DNA from: Desulfocurvus sp.
GTDB taxonomy: Bacteria > Desulfobacterota > Desulfovibrionia > Desulfovibrionales > Desulfovibrionaceae
DNA: 42,141 bases
Direction of reading: 5' to 3'
Assembly: GCA_020692325.1 (NCBI GenBank)
Contig: JAIMKR010000003.1
Span: 282,262 to 324,402, forward strand
Under the pieces are notes generated by a model. That model did no database searches and was not told the origin of the DNA. It was given only the letters and a program-made list of their open reading frames with translations. This document shows, piece after piece, positions 28,173 to 35,736 of the stretch. The translations under genes were made by a program, and so were the position numbers. Every line of letters starts with the position of its first letter. Position 1 is the first letter of the stretch.

Positions 28173-28967
28173 TCAGGCCAGCAGGCGCGCCACGGCCTCG
28201 TCCAGATGTGACAGCCAGATGCCGGCCAGCTCGGGCCGCTCGCCCGCGCCGCGCTCGTGGGTGTGGCAGGCGAAGCCCGCGCGCGTGAGGCCGGCCAACC
28301 AGGACCTGTCGTTGGCCCCGGCCATGTCGCGCTCCACATGCACCCCCCGGGCGAAAAGCAGTGGCATCAGATGCACCGTCTCCGCACCCAGCACGCGCAG
28401 TTCGTCCACCTTGTCGGAGAGCCCGGGCTCGGCCTCCAGCGCGCCGATGAGCACGCCGGGGTCCAGCACGCGCAGCTCCTCGGCCAGATCGCGGTACACG
28501 CCGTTGGCCCGGCCCTTGGTGCCATGGCCCATGAGCAGCACGGCCTCGCCCGCGCCACGCTCGGGCAGGAGATCGAGCAGCGTGCGCGCCACCAGCCGCA
28601 CATCCTCCGCGCAGCCCAGAAGCGGCCGTCCCAGCTCGATGCGCTCGAACACGCGCGCCTCGCGCAGCTCGTTCACCAGCCGCTCCAGGTTGCGGAACTC
28701 GTCGCCGGGAATGACGTGCAGGGACTGCACGGCCAGACGCTTGACGCCCTCTGCGGCCAGACCGCGCAACACGTCCGCCGGTGAGGAGGCGTCGCCGCCG
28801 GTCCTGCCCTTGTGCCGGCGCACCGTGCCGGAGGTGAGCGTGGTCTCCACGCGGAATTCGGGATAGCGCGCGCGGGTGAGGCCGCTCATATGCGTCAGCG
28901 CGGCCTCGGCCCCGGGCAGGCGCGAGCCGAAGGCGGCGAGAAGGATGGCGTTTTCTGGCGTGGACAT
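28173..28967 (-). CDS. cbiK: Sirohydrochlorin cobaltochelatase, CbiK type
   Basis: A 264-aa chelatase that inserts Co2+ into sirohydrochlorin at the start of anaerobic cobamide synthesis. Family marks: ILLAAFGSRLPGAEAAL at the N-terminus, QSLHVIPGDEF with His84, MGHGTKGRANGVY with His148, and GVHVERDMAGAND with His210, the two chelatase histidines. No signal peptide is present, so this is a cytoplasmic form. The usual AGDH before the second site reads ARGVH, a mild deviation. No strong ribosome binding site is visible before the ATG. It stands alone, convergent to the activator gene, 266 nt downstream of polA. Confidence 0.88.
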   Translation of the reverse strand: MSTPENAILLAAFGSRLPGAEAALTHMSGLTRARYPEFRVETTLTSGTVRRHKGRTGGDASSPADVLRGLAAEGVKRLAVQSLHVIPGDEFRNLERLVNELREARVFERIELGRPLLGCAEDVRLVARTLLDLLPERGAGEAVLLMGHGTKGRANGVYRDLAEELRVLDPGVLIGALEAEPGLSDKVDELRVLGAETVHLMPLLFARGVHVERDMAGANDRSWLAGLTRAGFACHTHERGAGERPELAGIWLSHLDEAVARLLA

Positions 28968-29233
28968 GTGAAGGATGTGGTAGCGGAAAAGCCGCGCGTT
29001 CGGAAGGACTTTCTGCGGCGGGGCGAAGCAGCGCCCTCCTCGTCAAGCGGAATTGGCGGGGTGGCCATAGGCATTGGATAAGCCGCGTGTGAAAAGCAGA
29101 CATGGTGGAATCGCCTGAGGAAGAGGAGCGATCGGACGTCGCGTCCAGCGCCGACGGGCAGTTCCCCCCATGGACGCCGCGCCGTCGGCCTCGGCCACGT
29201 TTTTCCCATGAATCCCCGAAGGGGCGAAGGGCC

Positions 29234-32209
29234 TCAGTGCGCCTCGGCCCAGTTGCGGCCCACGCCGGCGTCGACCTTGAGGGGCACGTCGAGCCTAGCC
29301 ACCGTCTGCATGATGCGCGCGAGTTCGTCGGACGCGGCCTTGGCGTTGGCCTCCGGGGCCTCCAGCAGCAGTTCGTCATGCACCTGCAACAGCAGCCGCG
29401 CGCCAAAGCCCGCCAGTTCGGGGCTCTTCTCCACGCGCAGCATGGCCAGCTTGATAACGTCCGCGGCGCTGCCCTGGATGACGGTGTTGATGGCCTGCCG
29501 CCGGGCCTGCGCCTGCACCTGCTGATTGCGCGAGAACAGCTCCGGCAGCAGCCTGCGCCGGCCGGCCAGGGTGGTCACGTACCCGCGCGAGAGCGCCTCG
29601 CGCACCACGTCGTCGTAAAAGGCCTTGAGGCCGCCCAGCTTCTCGAAGTAACGGGCGATGAACTCCTTGGCCTGATTGGTGGTGATGGACAGCTCGCGCG
29701 CCAGCTTCTGCGGACCCATGCCGTAGATGAGCCCGAAATTGATGGTTTTGGCCCCGCGCCGCTCGTCGCCGGTCACCTCCGCCGGAGTCTTGTCGAAAAG
29801 CAACGCGGCCGTGCGGGCGTGGATGTCCTCGTTGTTGCGGAACGAATCGATGAGCGCGGGGTCCTTGGAGAAGTGCGCAAGAACGCGCAGCTCCACCTGA
29901 GAGTAGTCCGCGCCGACGAACAGCATTCCCGGCGAGGCCACGAAACAGGCCCGCATCCGCGCGCCCTGGGGGCCGCGAATGGGGATGTTCTGCAAATTCG
30001 GGCCGGAGCTGGAAAGCCGCCCCGTGGCCGTGGCCAGCTGGTTGAAGCGCGTGTGCAGCCGGCCGTGGGCGTCGGCCAGGCGCGGCATGGGGTCGAGATA
30101 GGTGGAGCGCAGCTTCTCCTGCACGCGAAAGGCCAGAATCTCCTCGATGACGGGATGCTGACCGGCCAGCTTTTCCAAAGCCTCGCTGCCGGTGGAGAGC
30201 GCGCCGCCGGGCGTCTTGCCGGCGGGCTTGAGGCCGAGCTTTTTGAACAGCAGTTCGGAAAGCTGCTTGCTGGAGCGCACGTTCACCGGCTCGCCGGCCA
30301 GCTCCTGAATGCGCTTGGTGTGCGCCTCCACCTCGGCGCTCACCTCGTCGAGAAAGCTGCGGAAGGCCGCGAAGTCGATGCGCACGCCCCGGCGCTCCAT
30401 GGCGGCGAGCACCGGAATGAGCGGAATTTCCAGGTCGCGCATGAGATCGCCCAGTCCCGCGCCGGACAGGCGGCGCAACAGCGCCCTGCGGCAGGCCAGC
30501 GCGGCCAGTCCCTGGGCGTCGGGGTGCGGGGCCGGCTCATCAAGCCCGGGGTCGGCGGGCATGGCCGGCAGCGTGGCCGCCCCGTCATCGCCAGGAGTTT
30601 CGGACGCGGAAGCGCCCGCGCCCGTCGCGTCCATCTCCCTTGACTCGGTGGGCTCGTGCGTCGCCGTCGGCGCGTCCATTCTGTCGGGAGCGCCATCGGC
30701 CGCGAGGAACAGGGCCAGGCGCAGATGCTCGAAGGAATAATTGCGGTCCTCGGGATTGAGCAGATACGCGGCCAGTCCGAGATCGAACCAGCGCGCGAGC
30801 GGCACGGACTCCCACGCGGGGCTGCGGCGCAGCAGGCTCTGCCAGCTCGGCGCCGCCACGACCTCCGCCGAGGCCAGCCGTTTGGCGAGCACCTCGTCCG
30901 GTCCGGTGAAGGCGATCTCGCCCTCCTCGCCCTCGATGCCGATGCGCAGCCCCTGCCCCGCCGCCTCACCCACGGGGACGAGTCCGACCACGCGGCCGGA
31001 AAAATCCGGCAGGGCGTCGGCGTCGGCCACGTGGCGCACGGCCAGCGGCGGGATATCCGACGCCGGGGCGGCGGCAGCGCTCAACCCCACGGGGCCGGCC
31101 GCATCGGCCATGCCTGCGGAATCGCCGGAACCCACGGCGGCCCCGGGAAACAGCGAGGCCTGCGCCGCGCCCCTGGCCTTGGTGGTCCGGGGCGACTTGG
31201 CCGTCTTGGCGGATGGCGTCGCCGCGCCGCCGGGAAACGCGGTCGCGTCCCACGGGGCCGGGCCGGCATAGTCGGCGGAAGTCGGCTGCGACTCCGTCAC
31301 CACCGGACGGGCCAACGCCGCCATTTCGCGCAGCAGGCTCCTGAATTCGTAGACGCGCAGGAACTCCGCCATTCTCTCCGCCTCGGGCGGGCGCACGGCC
31401 AGCGACTCCAGGGGAATCTCATCGCAGGCGTCCGTTTTGAGCCGCGTGAGTTCGCGATACAGAAAGATGTCGTCCATGTGCCCGTCGAGCTTCTTGCGGA
31501 AGCTTTCCGGCAGGCGCTTGTCGCCCTCCGCCTCGCCCGCGCGCAGGACCTCCAGCGTGGGAAAATCGTGCAGTATTTTGAGCGCGGTCTTGGGGCCGAC
31601 GCCGGGCAGGCCGGGGATGTTGTCCGAGCTGTCGCCCATGAGGGCCTGCAAATCCGGCCACTGCCCGGGCTCGATGCCGTACTCGGCCGTGAAGTCCGCC
31701 ACGCCGGTCAGTTTCTCGGCCTTTCCCGCGGGATCCCACAGGTACACGCTGGGCGTGAGGCACTGCTTCAGGTCCTTGTCCGAGGCCACGAGAATGACCG
31801 GACGCTCGGCCTGGTTGGCGGCGGCCAGACTGGCGATGCAGTCGTCGGCCTCGATGCCGTCGGAGACGGTGAGCGACAAACCGAGCAGGCGCACGGCCTC
31901 GCGCAGGGGTTCGATCTGCACGGCCATGTCCTCGGGCATCTTGGGCCGCTGGGCCTTGTAGGGCGCGAACATCTCATTCCGGAAGGTCGGCCCCCGGCCG
32001 TCCATGAAAAAGCCCAGGTACTTGGGCCGCTCCTCGCGCAATATGCGCAGAAGAATGCGCAGGACGATGAAGATGGCGTTGGTGGGCAGCCCGTCGGAAC
32101 GCTTCAGATCCGGGTAGCCGTAGAACCCCCGGTAGAGGAAACTCGTGCCGTCGACCAGGAACAGCGGATCGGCCTGGCCGGAGAGGTTGAGGCGGGCGTG
32201 CAGGGACAT
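29234..32209 (-). CDS. polA: DNA polymerase I
   Basis: A 991-aa enzyme for Okazaki fragment processing and repair. The 5'-3' exonuclease covers ~1-295 (FLVDGTSFLYRGFYG, SDGIEADDCIASLA, GDSSDNIPGLPGVGPKTA). A low-complexity Ala/Pro/Thr stretch follows at ~305-385. The middle 3'-5' exonuclease region (~385-510) lacks the proofreading carboxylates: where E. coli has DTE there is GLVPVGE. A second acidic, disordered insert lies at ~515-575. The polymerase domain is intact: motif A DYSQVELR, motif B RRGAKTINFGLIYG, motif C QVHDE. It starts 6 nt after the DHH gene with a weak ribosome binding site. Confidence 0.96.
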   Translation of the reverse strand: MSLHARLNLSGQADPLFLVDGTSFLYRGFYGYPDLKRSDGLPTNAIFIVLRILLRILREERPKYLGFFMDGRGPTFRNEMFAPYKAQRPKMPEDMAVQIEPLREAVRLLGLSLTVSDGIEADDCIASLAAANQAERPVILVASDKDLKQCLTPSVYLWDPAGKAEKLTGVADFTAEYGIEPGQWPDLQALMGDSSDNIPGLPGVGPKTALKILHDFPTLEVLRAGEAEGDKRLPESFRKKLDGHMDDIFLYRELTRLKTDACDEIPLESLAVRPPEAERMAEFLRVYEFRSLLREMAALARPVVTESQPTSADYAGPAPWDATAFPGGAATPSAKTAKSPRTTKARGAAQASLFPGAAVGSGDSAGMADAAGPVGLSAAAAPASDIPPLAVRHVADADALPDFSGRVVGLVPVGEAAGQGLRIGIEGEEGEIAFTGPDEVLAKRLASAEVVAAPSWQSLLRRSPAWESVPLARWFDLGLAAYLLNPEDRNYSFEHLRLALFLAADGAPDRMDAPTATHEPTESREMDATGAGASASETPGDDGAATLPAMPADPGLDEPAPHPDAQGLAALACRRALLRRLSGAGLGDLMRDLEIPLIPVLAAMERRGVRIDFAAFRSFLDEVSAEVEAHTKRIQELAGEPVNVRSSKQLSELLFKKLGLKPAGKTPGGALSTGSEALEKLAGQHPVIEEILAFRVQEKLRSTYLDPMPRLADAHGRLHTRFNQLATATGRLSSSGPNLQNIPIRGPQGARMRACFVASPGMLFVGADYSQVELRVLAHFSKDPALIDSFRNNEDIHARTAALLFDKTPAEVTGDERRGAKTINFGLIYGMGPQKLARELSITTNQAKEFIARYFEKLGGLKAFYDDVVREALSRGYVTTLAGRRRLLPELFSRNQQVQAQARRQAINTVIQGSAADVIKLAMLRVEKSPELAGFGARLLLQVHDELLLEAPEANAKAASDELARIMQTVARLDVPLKVDAGVGRNWAEAH

Positions 32210-32215
32210 GGCCGG

Positions 32216-33211
32216 TCAAATCCGCTGGAAGCCGGTGGTCTTGCCGCGCGAAAGCTTTTTCAGCACGTAGACCTCGGGGTCCTTGCCATCCAGGGCGGAA
32301 AGGGGAATCTCCGCGCGGGCCGCTCCCTTATGCCCGCCGGCGGAGCCGATCTCGCCGAAGAGCGAGGACGCGAACTTGCCCATGTCCTTGCGAATGCCGT
32401 CACCCCGGAAGATGACCACCAGATTCTCGCCAGCCAAGCCGGACACGGCCACCCAGGAAATGGAGTGCACGCGCATGAAGAAGTCGGCCACGACCACCAG
32501 GATGTCCGGCGAGAGCACCTTGCCCAGGTGCGCGGTGAGCCCGGTGCCGAGACGCCGCAGGTTGTAGAACGCGCGGGAGAAGTAGCGCATCCACTCCAGG
32601 TGGTATTCGCTGCGCACGATGCGCGTGATGAGCTGGTGGTCGGCGTACTTGGAAAGATATTTGAAGGCGTCGATGTCGGCGTCGATGAACTTGCGCTGGA
32701 AGTTCAGCGTGTCGGCCTTGATGCCATAGAGCAGCGCCGAGGCCAGCAGCTTGGGCGGCCGCATTTTGAGGCGTTGCAGATATTCCAGCAGAATGGAGCA
32801 GGTGGAGCCGTACTTGGGGCGGATGTCCACCAGATCGGCCTCCACGGGCTTGTCGGGCAGCAGCGGATGGTGGTCGATGATGACGGAGTATTTGAGCTGG
32901 GCCAGCTCCGGGTGGTGGTGAGGCTGGCTGTCCACCAGGGCGAAGCGGTCGTACTGGGCCACCAGGTTGGGAATGAGCTTGCGCGTGGGCACGCGCAGGT
33001 AGCGGATCATGGCCAGATTGTCCGGCCGGTTGATCTCGTTGATGTGCCCGATGCCGATGTCATGCACGCGGCGGGACAGGATGGCCTTGAGTCCCAGGGC
33101 CGCGCCCATGGAGTCCGGGTCGGCGTTGATGACGATAAGCCAACGCTCGTCCTTGCTCAGCAGGGGCAGCAGCGCCTGGACCTTCTCGTCAGTCAGCTTC
33201 GGTACACCCAT
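32216..33211 (-). CDS. DHH-family phosphoesterase
   Basis: A 331-aa protein of the DHH/DHHA1 superfamily (RecJ, NrnA-like nanoRNases, c-di-AMP phosphodiesterases). Metal-binding motifs: INADPDSMG (29-35), Asp94 in LVDSQPHHH, and IIDHHPL with DHH at 113-115; DHHA1 shows GSAGGHKGAARAEI near 287-300. No CBS, PAS or membrane domains are attached, so oligoribonuclease or a small-nucleotide phosphodiesterase is most likely, though the substrate is open. The start overlaps cobU by 23 nt and the stop is 6 nt from polA, placing it in a cobU-DHH-polA transcript. Confidence 0.85.
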   Translation of the reverse strand: MGVPKLTDEKVQALLPLLSKDERWLIVINADPDSMGAALGLKAILSRRVHDIGIGHINEINRPDNLAMIRYLRVPTRKLIPNLVAQYDRFALVDSQPHHHPELAQLKYSVIIDHHPLLPDKPVEADLVDIRPKYGSTCSILLEYLQRLKMRPPKLLASALLYGIKADTLNFQRKFIDADIDAFKYLSKYADHQLITRIVRSEYHLEWMRYFSRAFYNLRRLGTGLTAHLGKVLSPDILVVVADFFMRVHSISWVAVSGLAGENLVVIFRGDGIRKDMGKFASSLFGEIGSAGGHKGAARAEIPLSALDGKDPEVYVLKKLSRGKTTGFQRI

Positions 33212-33722
33212 GTTCCGCCTTTTTCAGCGTCATCGGCAACCCCGCGACGACGAGGTACGCCTCGTCGGCCAGGGCCGCCACGGCCTGATTGAGCCGTCCA
33301 AGTTGCTTGAGAAACGCCCGCGCCTCGCTCGAGGCGGGCAGCGGCGTGAAGCCGATCTCACAGGAAACCAGCAGGACGTTCCGGTCCCGGCAATGCTCCA
33401 GCGCGGTGAGCAACGCCCCGGTCAGTTCCCGTTCGCGCCCTTCCCGCGTGCATACGTACAGCCAGAAGTCCAGGCTGTCCACAAGCACGGAGCGGTACCC
33501 CTCTCTAGCCTCCAGCAGGGCCCGTGGCAAGTCCCAGCCCACCTCCACCACCGGCAGCGCGGGGTCGCGCCGCTCGCGATGGGCCGCTATCTGCTGATGG
33601 AAGGCCAGGTCCTCCGCCTTGCCCGTGGCCAGGAACAGCGCCGGGCCGGGAGAATTCCGCAACAACCGCATGGCATGGTCCGACTTGCCGGACTTGTTGC
33701 CGCCCAGAATGAACGTGATCAC
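33189..33722 (-). CDS. cobU: Adenosylcobinamide kinase / guanylyltransferase
   Basis: A 177-aa CobU-type enzyme that phosphorylates adenosylcobinamide and attaches GMP, preparing the nucleotide loop of cobamides. The P-loop is GGNKSGKS (7-14); then LFLATGKAED, the RRDPALPVVEV region with the guanylylated-site neighbourhood, LVDSLDFWL, and the C-terminal GRLNQAVAALADEAYLVVAGLP. The start is GTG, overlapping the stop of the CbiR-like gene as GTGA. That coupling ties it to cobamide salvage or remodelling. Confidence 0.9.
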   Translation of the reverse strand: MITFILGGNKSGKSDHAMRLLRNSPGPALFLATGKAEDLAFHQQIAAHRERRDPALPVVEVGWDLPRALLEAREGYRSVLVDSLDFWLYVCTREGRERELTGALLTALEHCRDRNVLLVSCEIGFTPLPASSEARAFLKQLGRLNQAVAALADEAYLVVAGLPMTLKKAEHGCTEAD

Positions 33723-34501
33723 GCGAATCGCTCCTTGCCGGCCGCGCTGGACAACCCGTCGAGAACCCGCCGGGAGCCAGAAAGCGCGGCCTCATTGAAC
33801 AACTCCAGCAGCACCACCCCGCCGGCTGGCAGCAGACCGAGCAGCCGGCGGCACAACGCCAGGCCGCCCGCGTCCAGAATCTCCAGACTGGCGTGGCGCG
33901 AGGGCTTCGCCGGGTCCGGCGCGTTGAGGTGCGCCATTTGCAAATGCGCCGCCAACCCCGGCAGCGCCAGAAAGTCCTCCTGCCCGTGCACGAGCATGTG
34001 CCCCAGGTCCAGGCACACGCCAAGCCGCAGCGCCTCGATGACCGGCCAGTGCTCGGCCAGGTCACGGCCGGCGATGTTCTCCACCAGCACTTGCCGCGGC
34101 GGCAACCCACCGGCGGCCAGCAGCCGCGTCAGCTCCGCCAGGGCGTCCGGCCGCGCGGGCGGATGCAGGACGAAACGCCGGGGCGCGAGGTGCGCCGCCT
34201 TGTGGCGCAGCTCCAGAATCACCCGGGCCACGCGCTCCACGCCGTCGGTCCAGGGCAGGTCCAGCGGCAGGTGCATGTGCCAGCTCACGGGCAGCCGCGC
34301 AAGGCTCTCGGGCAGGTCGCCCTCGCCATAGGCCAGGCAGGCGTCCGTCTGAAAAAACGCCAGAGCGATCTCGTCGTAGTCCGGGGCCAGCCGCGCGCAA
34401 TTCTCGGCCACGCCCGCCGGAAAAACGCACGACGGCGCGGCCAGAACGCGGGCGTTTTTTCCCGCCCCATGCGGACTTGTTCGGGAATCGTCCTCAGGCA
34501 T
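33719..34501 (-). CDS. TIM-barrel (AP-endonuclease-2-like) protein, probable CbiR-type cobamide remodelling enzyme
   Basis: A 260-aa TIM-barrel protein of the xylose-isomerase/AP-endonuclease-2 superfamily. Conserved acidic and His residues of such barrels appear in VSWHMHLPLDLPWTDG, LHPPARPDALAELT, VLVENIAGRD, VCLDLGHMLVHG and LQMAHLNAPDP. CbiR, a member of this superfamily, cuts the nucleotide loop of cobamides so that the lower ligand can be exchanged. The GTGA overlap with cobU, whose product refills the loop, makes that the best guess; a generic sugar isomerase is the alternative. Start at 34501 chosen, with a distant AAAGGA; longer starts at 34555 and 34591 exist. Confidence 0.65.
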   Translation of the reverse strand: MPEDDSRTSPHGAGKNARVLAAPSCVFPAGVAENCARLAPDYDEIALAFFQTDACLAYGEGDLPESLARLPVSWHMHLPLDLPWTDGVERVARVILELRHKAAHLAPRRFVLHPPARPDALAELTRLLAAGGLPPRQVLVENIAGRDLAEHWPVIEALRLGVCLDLGHMLVHGQEDFLALPGLAAHLQMAHLNAPDPAKPSRHASLEILDAGGLALCRRLLGLLPAGGVVLLELFNEAALSGSRRVLDGLSSAAGKERFA

Positions 34502-34553
34502 CGTTCTTGCTATATCCTTTGTGCAACCCGTTTCCCGGCAAGGAGGGAACGTC

Positions 34554-34700
34554 ATGCGCACTCTGCATCGCCACCTGCAGCACCTGCTCAATCCCCTGCA
34601 TCTTTACTGCCGACTCGTGCAGGCCGGACTGGCCCAGCCGGTCGCCCGGCGGCTGTGCCTAGTCTACGAGCGCACCGTGTACCGGCATCTGCTGGCCTAG
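34554..34700 (+). CDS. 48-aa small protein with strong ribosome binding site
   Basis: CAAGGAGGGAACGTC leads directly to an ATG at 34554, opening 48 codons to a TAG at 34698-34700. The protein begins MRTLHRHLQHLLNPLHLYCR and ends ERTVYRHLLA; it is basic with amphipathic helices and no membrane segment. The excellent ribosome binding site and sensible third-position GC argue for a real gene. I do not recognise a family. It is divergent from the CbiR-like gene, whose alternative longer starts would overlap it. Confidence 0.6.
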   Translation: MRTLHRHLQHLLNPLHLYCRLVQAGLAQPVARRLCLVYERTVYRHLLA

Positions 34701-34826
34701 GGCGCGGGCCGACCTCGAATCCTTTCTTACGCCAGCCCGAGGCCGGGCGCAACGCCGCTCCACGCGCTCCCACCTCTTGCCTCCACGCGCGGCGCGGGCT
34801 ACCCTGCCCTGACAGGAGGACTTTAC

Positions 34827-35414
34827 ATGCCCGCCATAGCCCTGGCCATCATCGACATGCAACGCGACTTCGTCGCTCCCGGCGCTCCCGCCCTGGTGGC
34901 CGGGGCCGCCGCCACCATCCCCGCCATCGCCCGGCTGCTGGAGCTGGCCCGCGCCGAGGCCTGGGCCGTCTTCCACGTGACGCGCGCCCACAGACCCGAT
35001 GGCAGCGACGCCGAGCTTTTCCGCCGCGCGGTCTTCCAAAATGGCGGCGGCATCTGCGTACCCGGCACGCCCGGGGCGGAAATCATTCCCGAACTCGCCC
35101 CCCTGCCCGGCGAAACCGTGCTGCACAAGCGTCGCTTCAGCGCCTTTCTGTTCACAGAATTCGACGCGCTGCTGCACCGCGCCGGCGTGCGCACCCTGGT
35201 CCTCGCCGGCACGCAGTATCCCAACTGCGTGCGCGCCACGGCCGTGGACGCCATGTCCCGCGACTACCGCACCGTGGTCGTCACCGACTGCTGCTCCGCA
35301 CAGACGCCCCAGGTGGCCGACGCCAACGTGTTCGACCTGTCCAATATGGGCGTGATCTGCGTGGAGTCCTCCGGCCTGCCGGGCCTGCTCACGCTGCTGG
35401 CCGCCGAGGCCTGA
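34827..35414 (+). CDS. Isochorismatase-family cysteine hydrolase (second copy)
   Basis: A 195-aa cysteine hydrolase with Asp10 (LAIIDMQRDF), Lys101 (LHKRRFSAF) and Cys134 (LAGTQYPNCVRATAVDA) forming the triad. The TQYPNCV context is distinct from the THMCVD of the copy at 1342-1878, so the two are distant relatives, not a recent duplication. Substrate unknown. A clear ACAGGAGGA ribosome binding site precedes the ATG. It appears monocistronic and is followed by an interspersed repeat. Confidence 0.87.
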   Translation: MPAIALAIIDMQRDFVAPGAPALVAGAAATIPAIARLLELARAEAWAVFHVTRAHRPDGSDAELFRRAVFQNGGGICVPGTPGAEIIPELAPLPGETVLHKRRFSAFLFTEFDALLHRAGVRTLVLAGTQYPNCVRATAVDAMSRDYRTVVVTDCCSAQTPQVADANVFDLSNMGVICVESSGLPGLLTLLAAEA

Positions 35415-35736
35415 GCGCCCCCGGCTGGATAGCCACAGGACGGACCCTACCGGGGCGCTGCCCCTGGACCCCGCCAAAGGGCATTCGCCCTTTGGAATCC
35501 CACAACCGCGCGGGCTCACGCCCACGCGGCCAGCGACGGACGGCCCGTATCGGGAAGGCCTTGGTTTTCGACGTGGGAAGTCCGGGCGGACCCGCCGTCC
35601 CGCGAGTTCGCATGCCCCCAATTTCCGCAAAACACCAAAGCACGGTTGATGAGAACGACACAAATGGATCCCCCGCGCCGGACGCACAACGCCGTCGATC
35701 TTGACCGACGCCGTGGCGCGGCTTAGGAAGCCCGGC
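35415..35736. other. 322-bp intergenic region with repeat
   Basis: Between the isochorismatase-family gene and the ABC-F gene. It holds the tandem hairpin repeat at 35452-35499. The rest (about 35500-35736) has no recognisable promoter or ORF with a ribosome binding site except the TTG-led extension of the ABC-F frame. Confidence 0.5.
35452..35499. repeat. Interspersed hairpin repeat (copy 2, tandem hairpins)
   Basis: Two hairpins lie side by side: GGGGC (35452-35456) with GCCCC (35460-35464), then TGGACCCCG, then CCAAAGGG (35474-35481) with CCCTTTGG (35488-35495) and AATCCC. The second arm pair and the GGAA(T/C)CCC tail parallel copy 1 at 27929-27956. No protein-coding potential. Confidence 0.5.

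Noticed and set aside
28968-29233. Cobalamin riboswitch in front of cbiK
   Set aside because: No convincing B12 box or conserved core could be assembled on the minus strand.
29221-29236. polA terminator from the CCCC/GGGG hairpin just after the stop
   Set aside because: The stem is only four base pairs and no T-tract follows on the minus strand.
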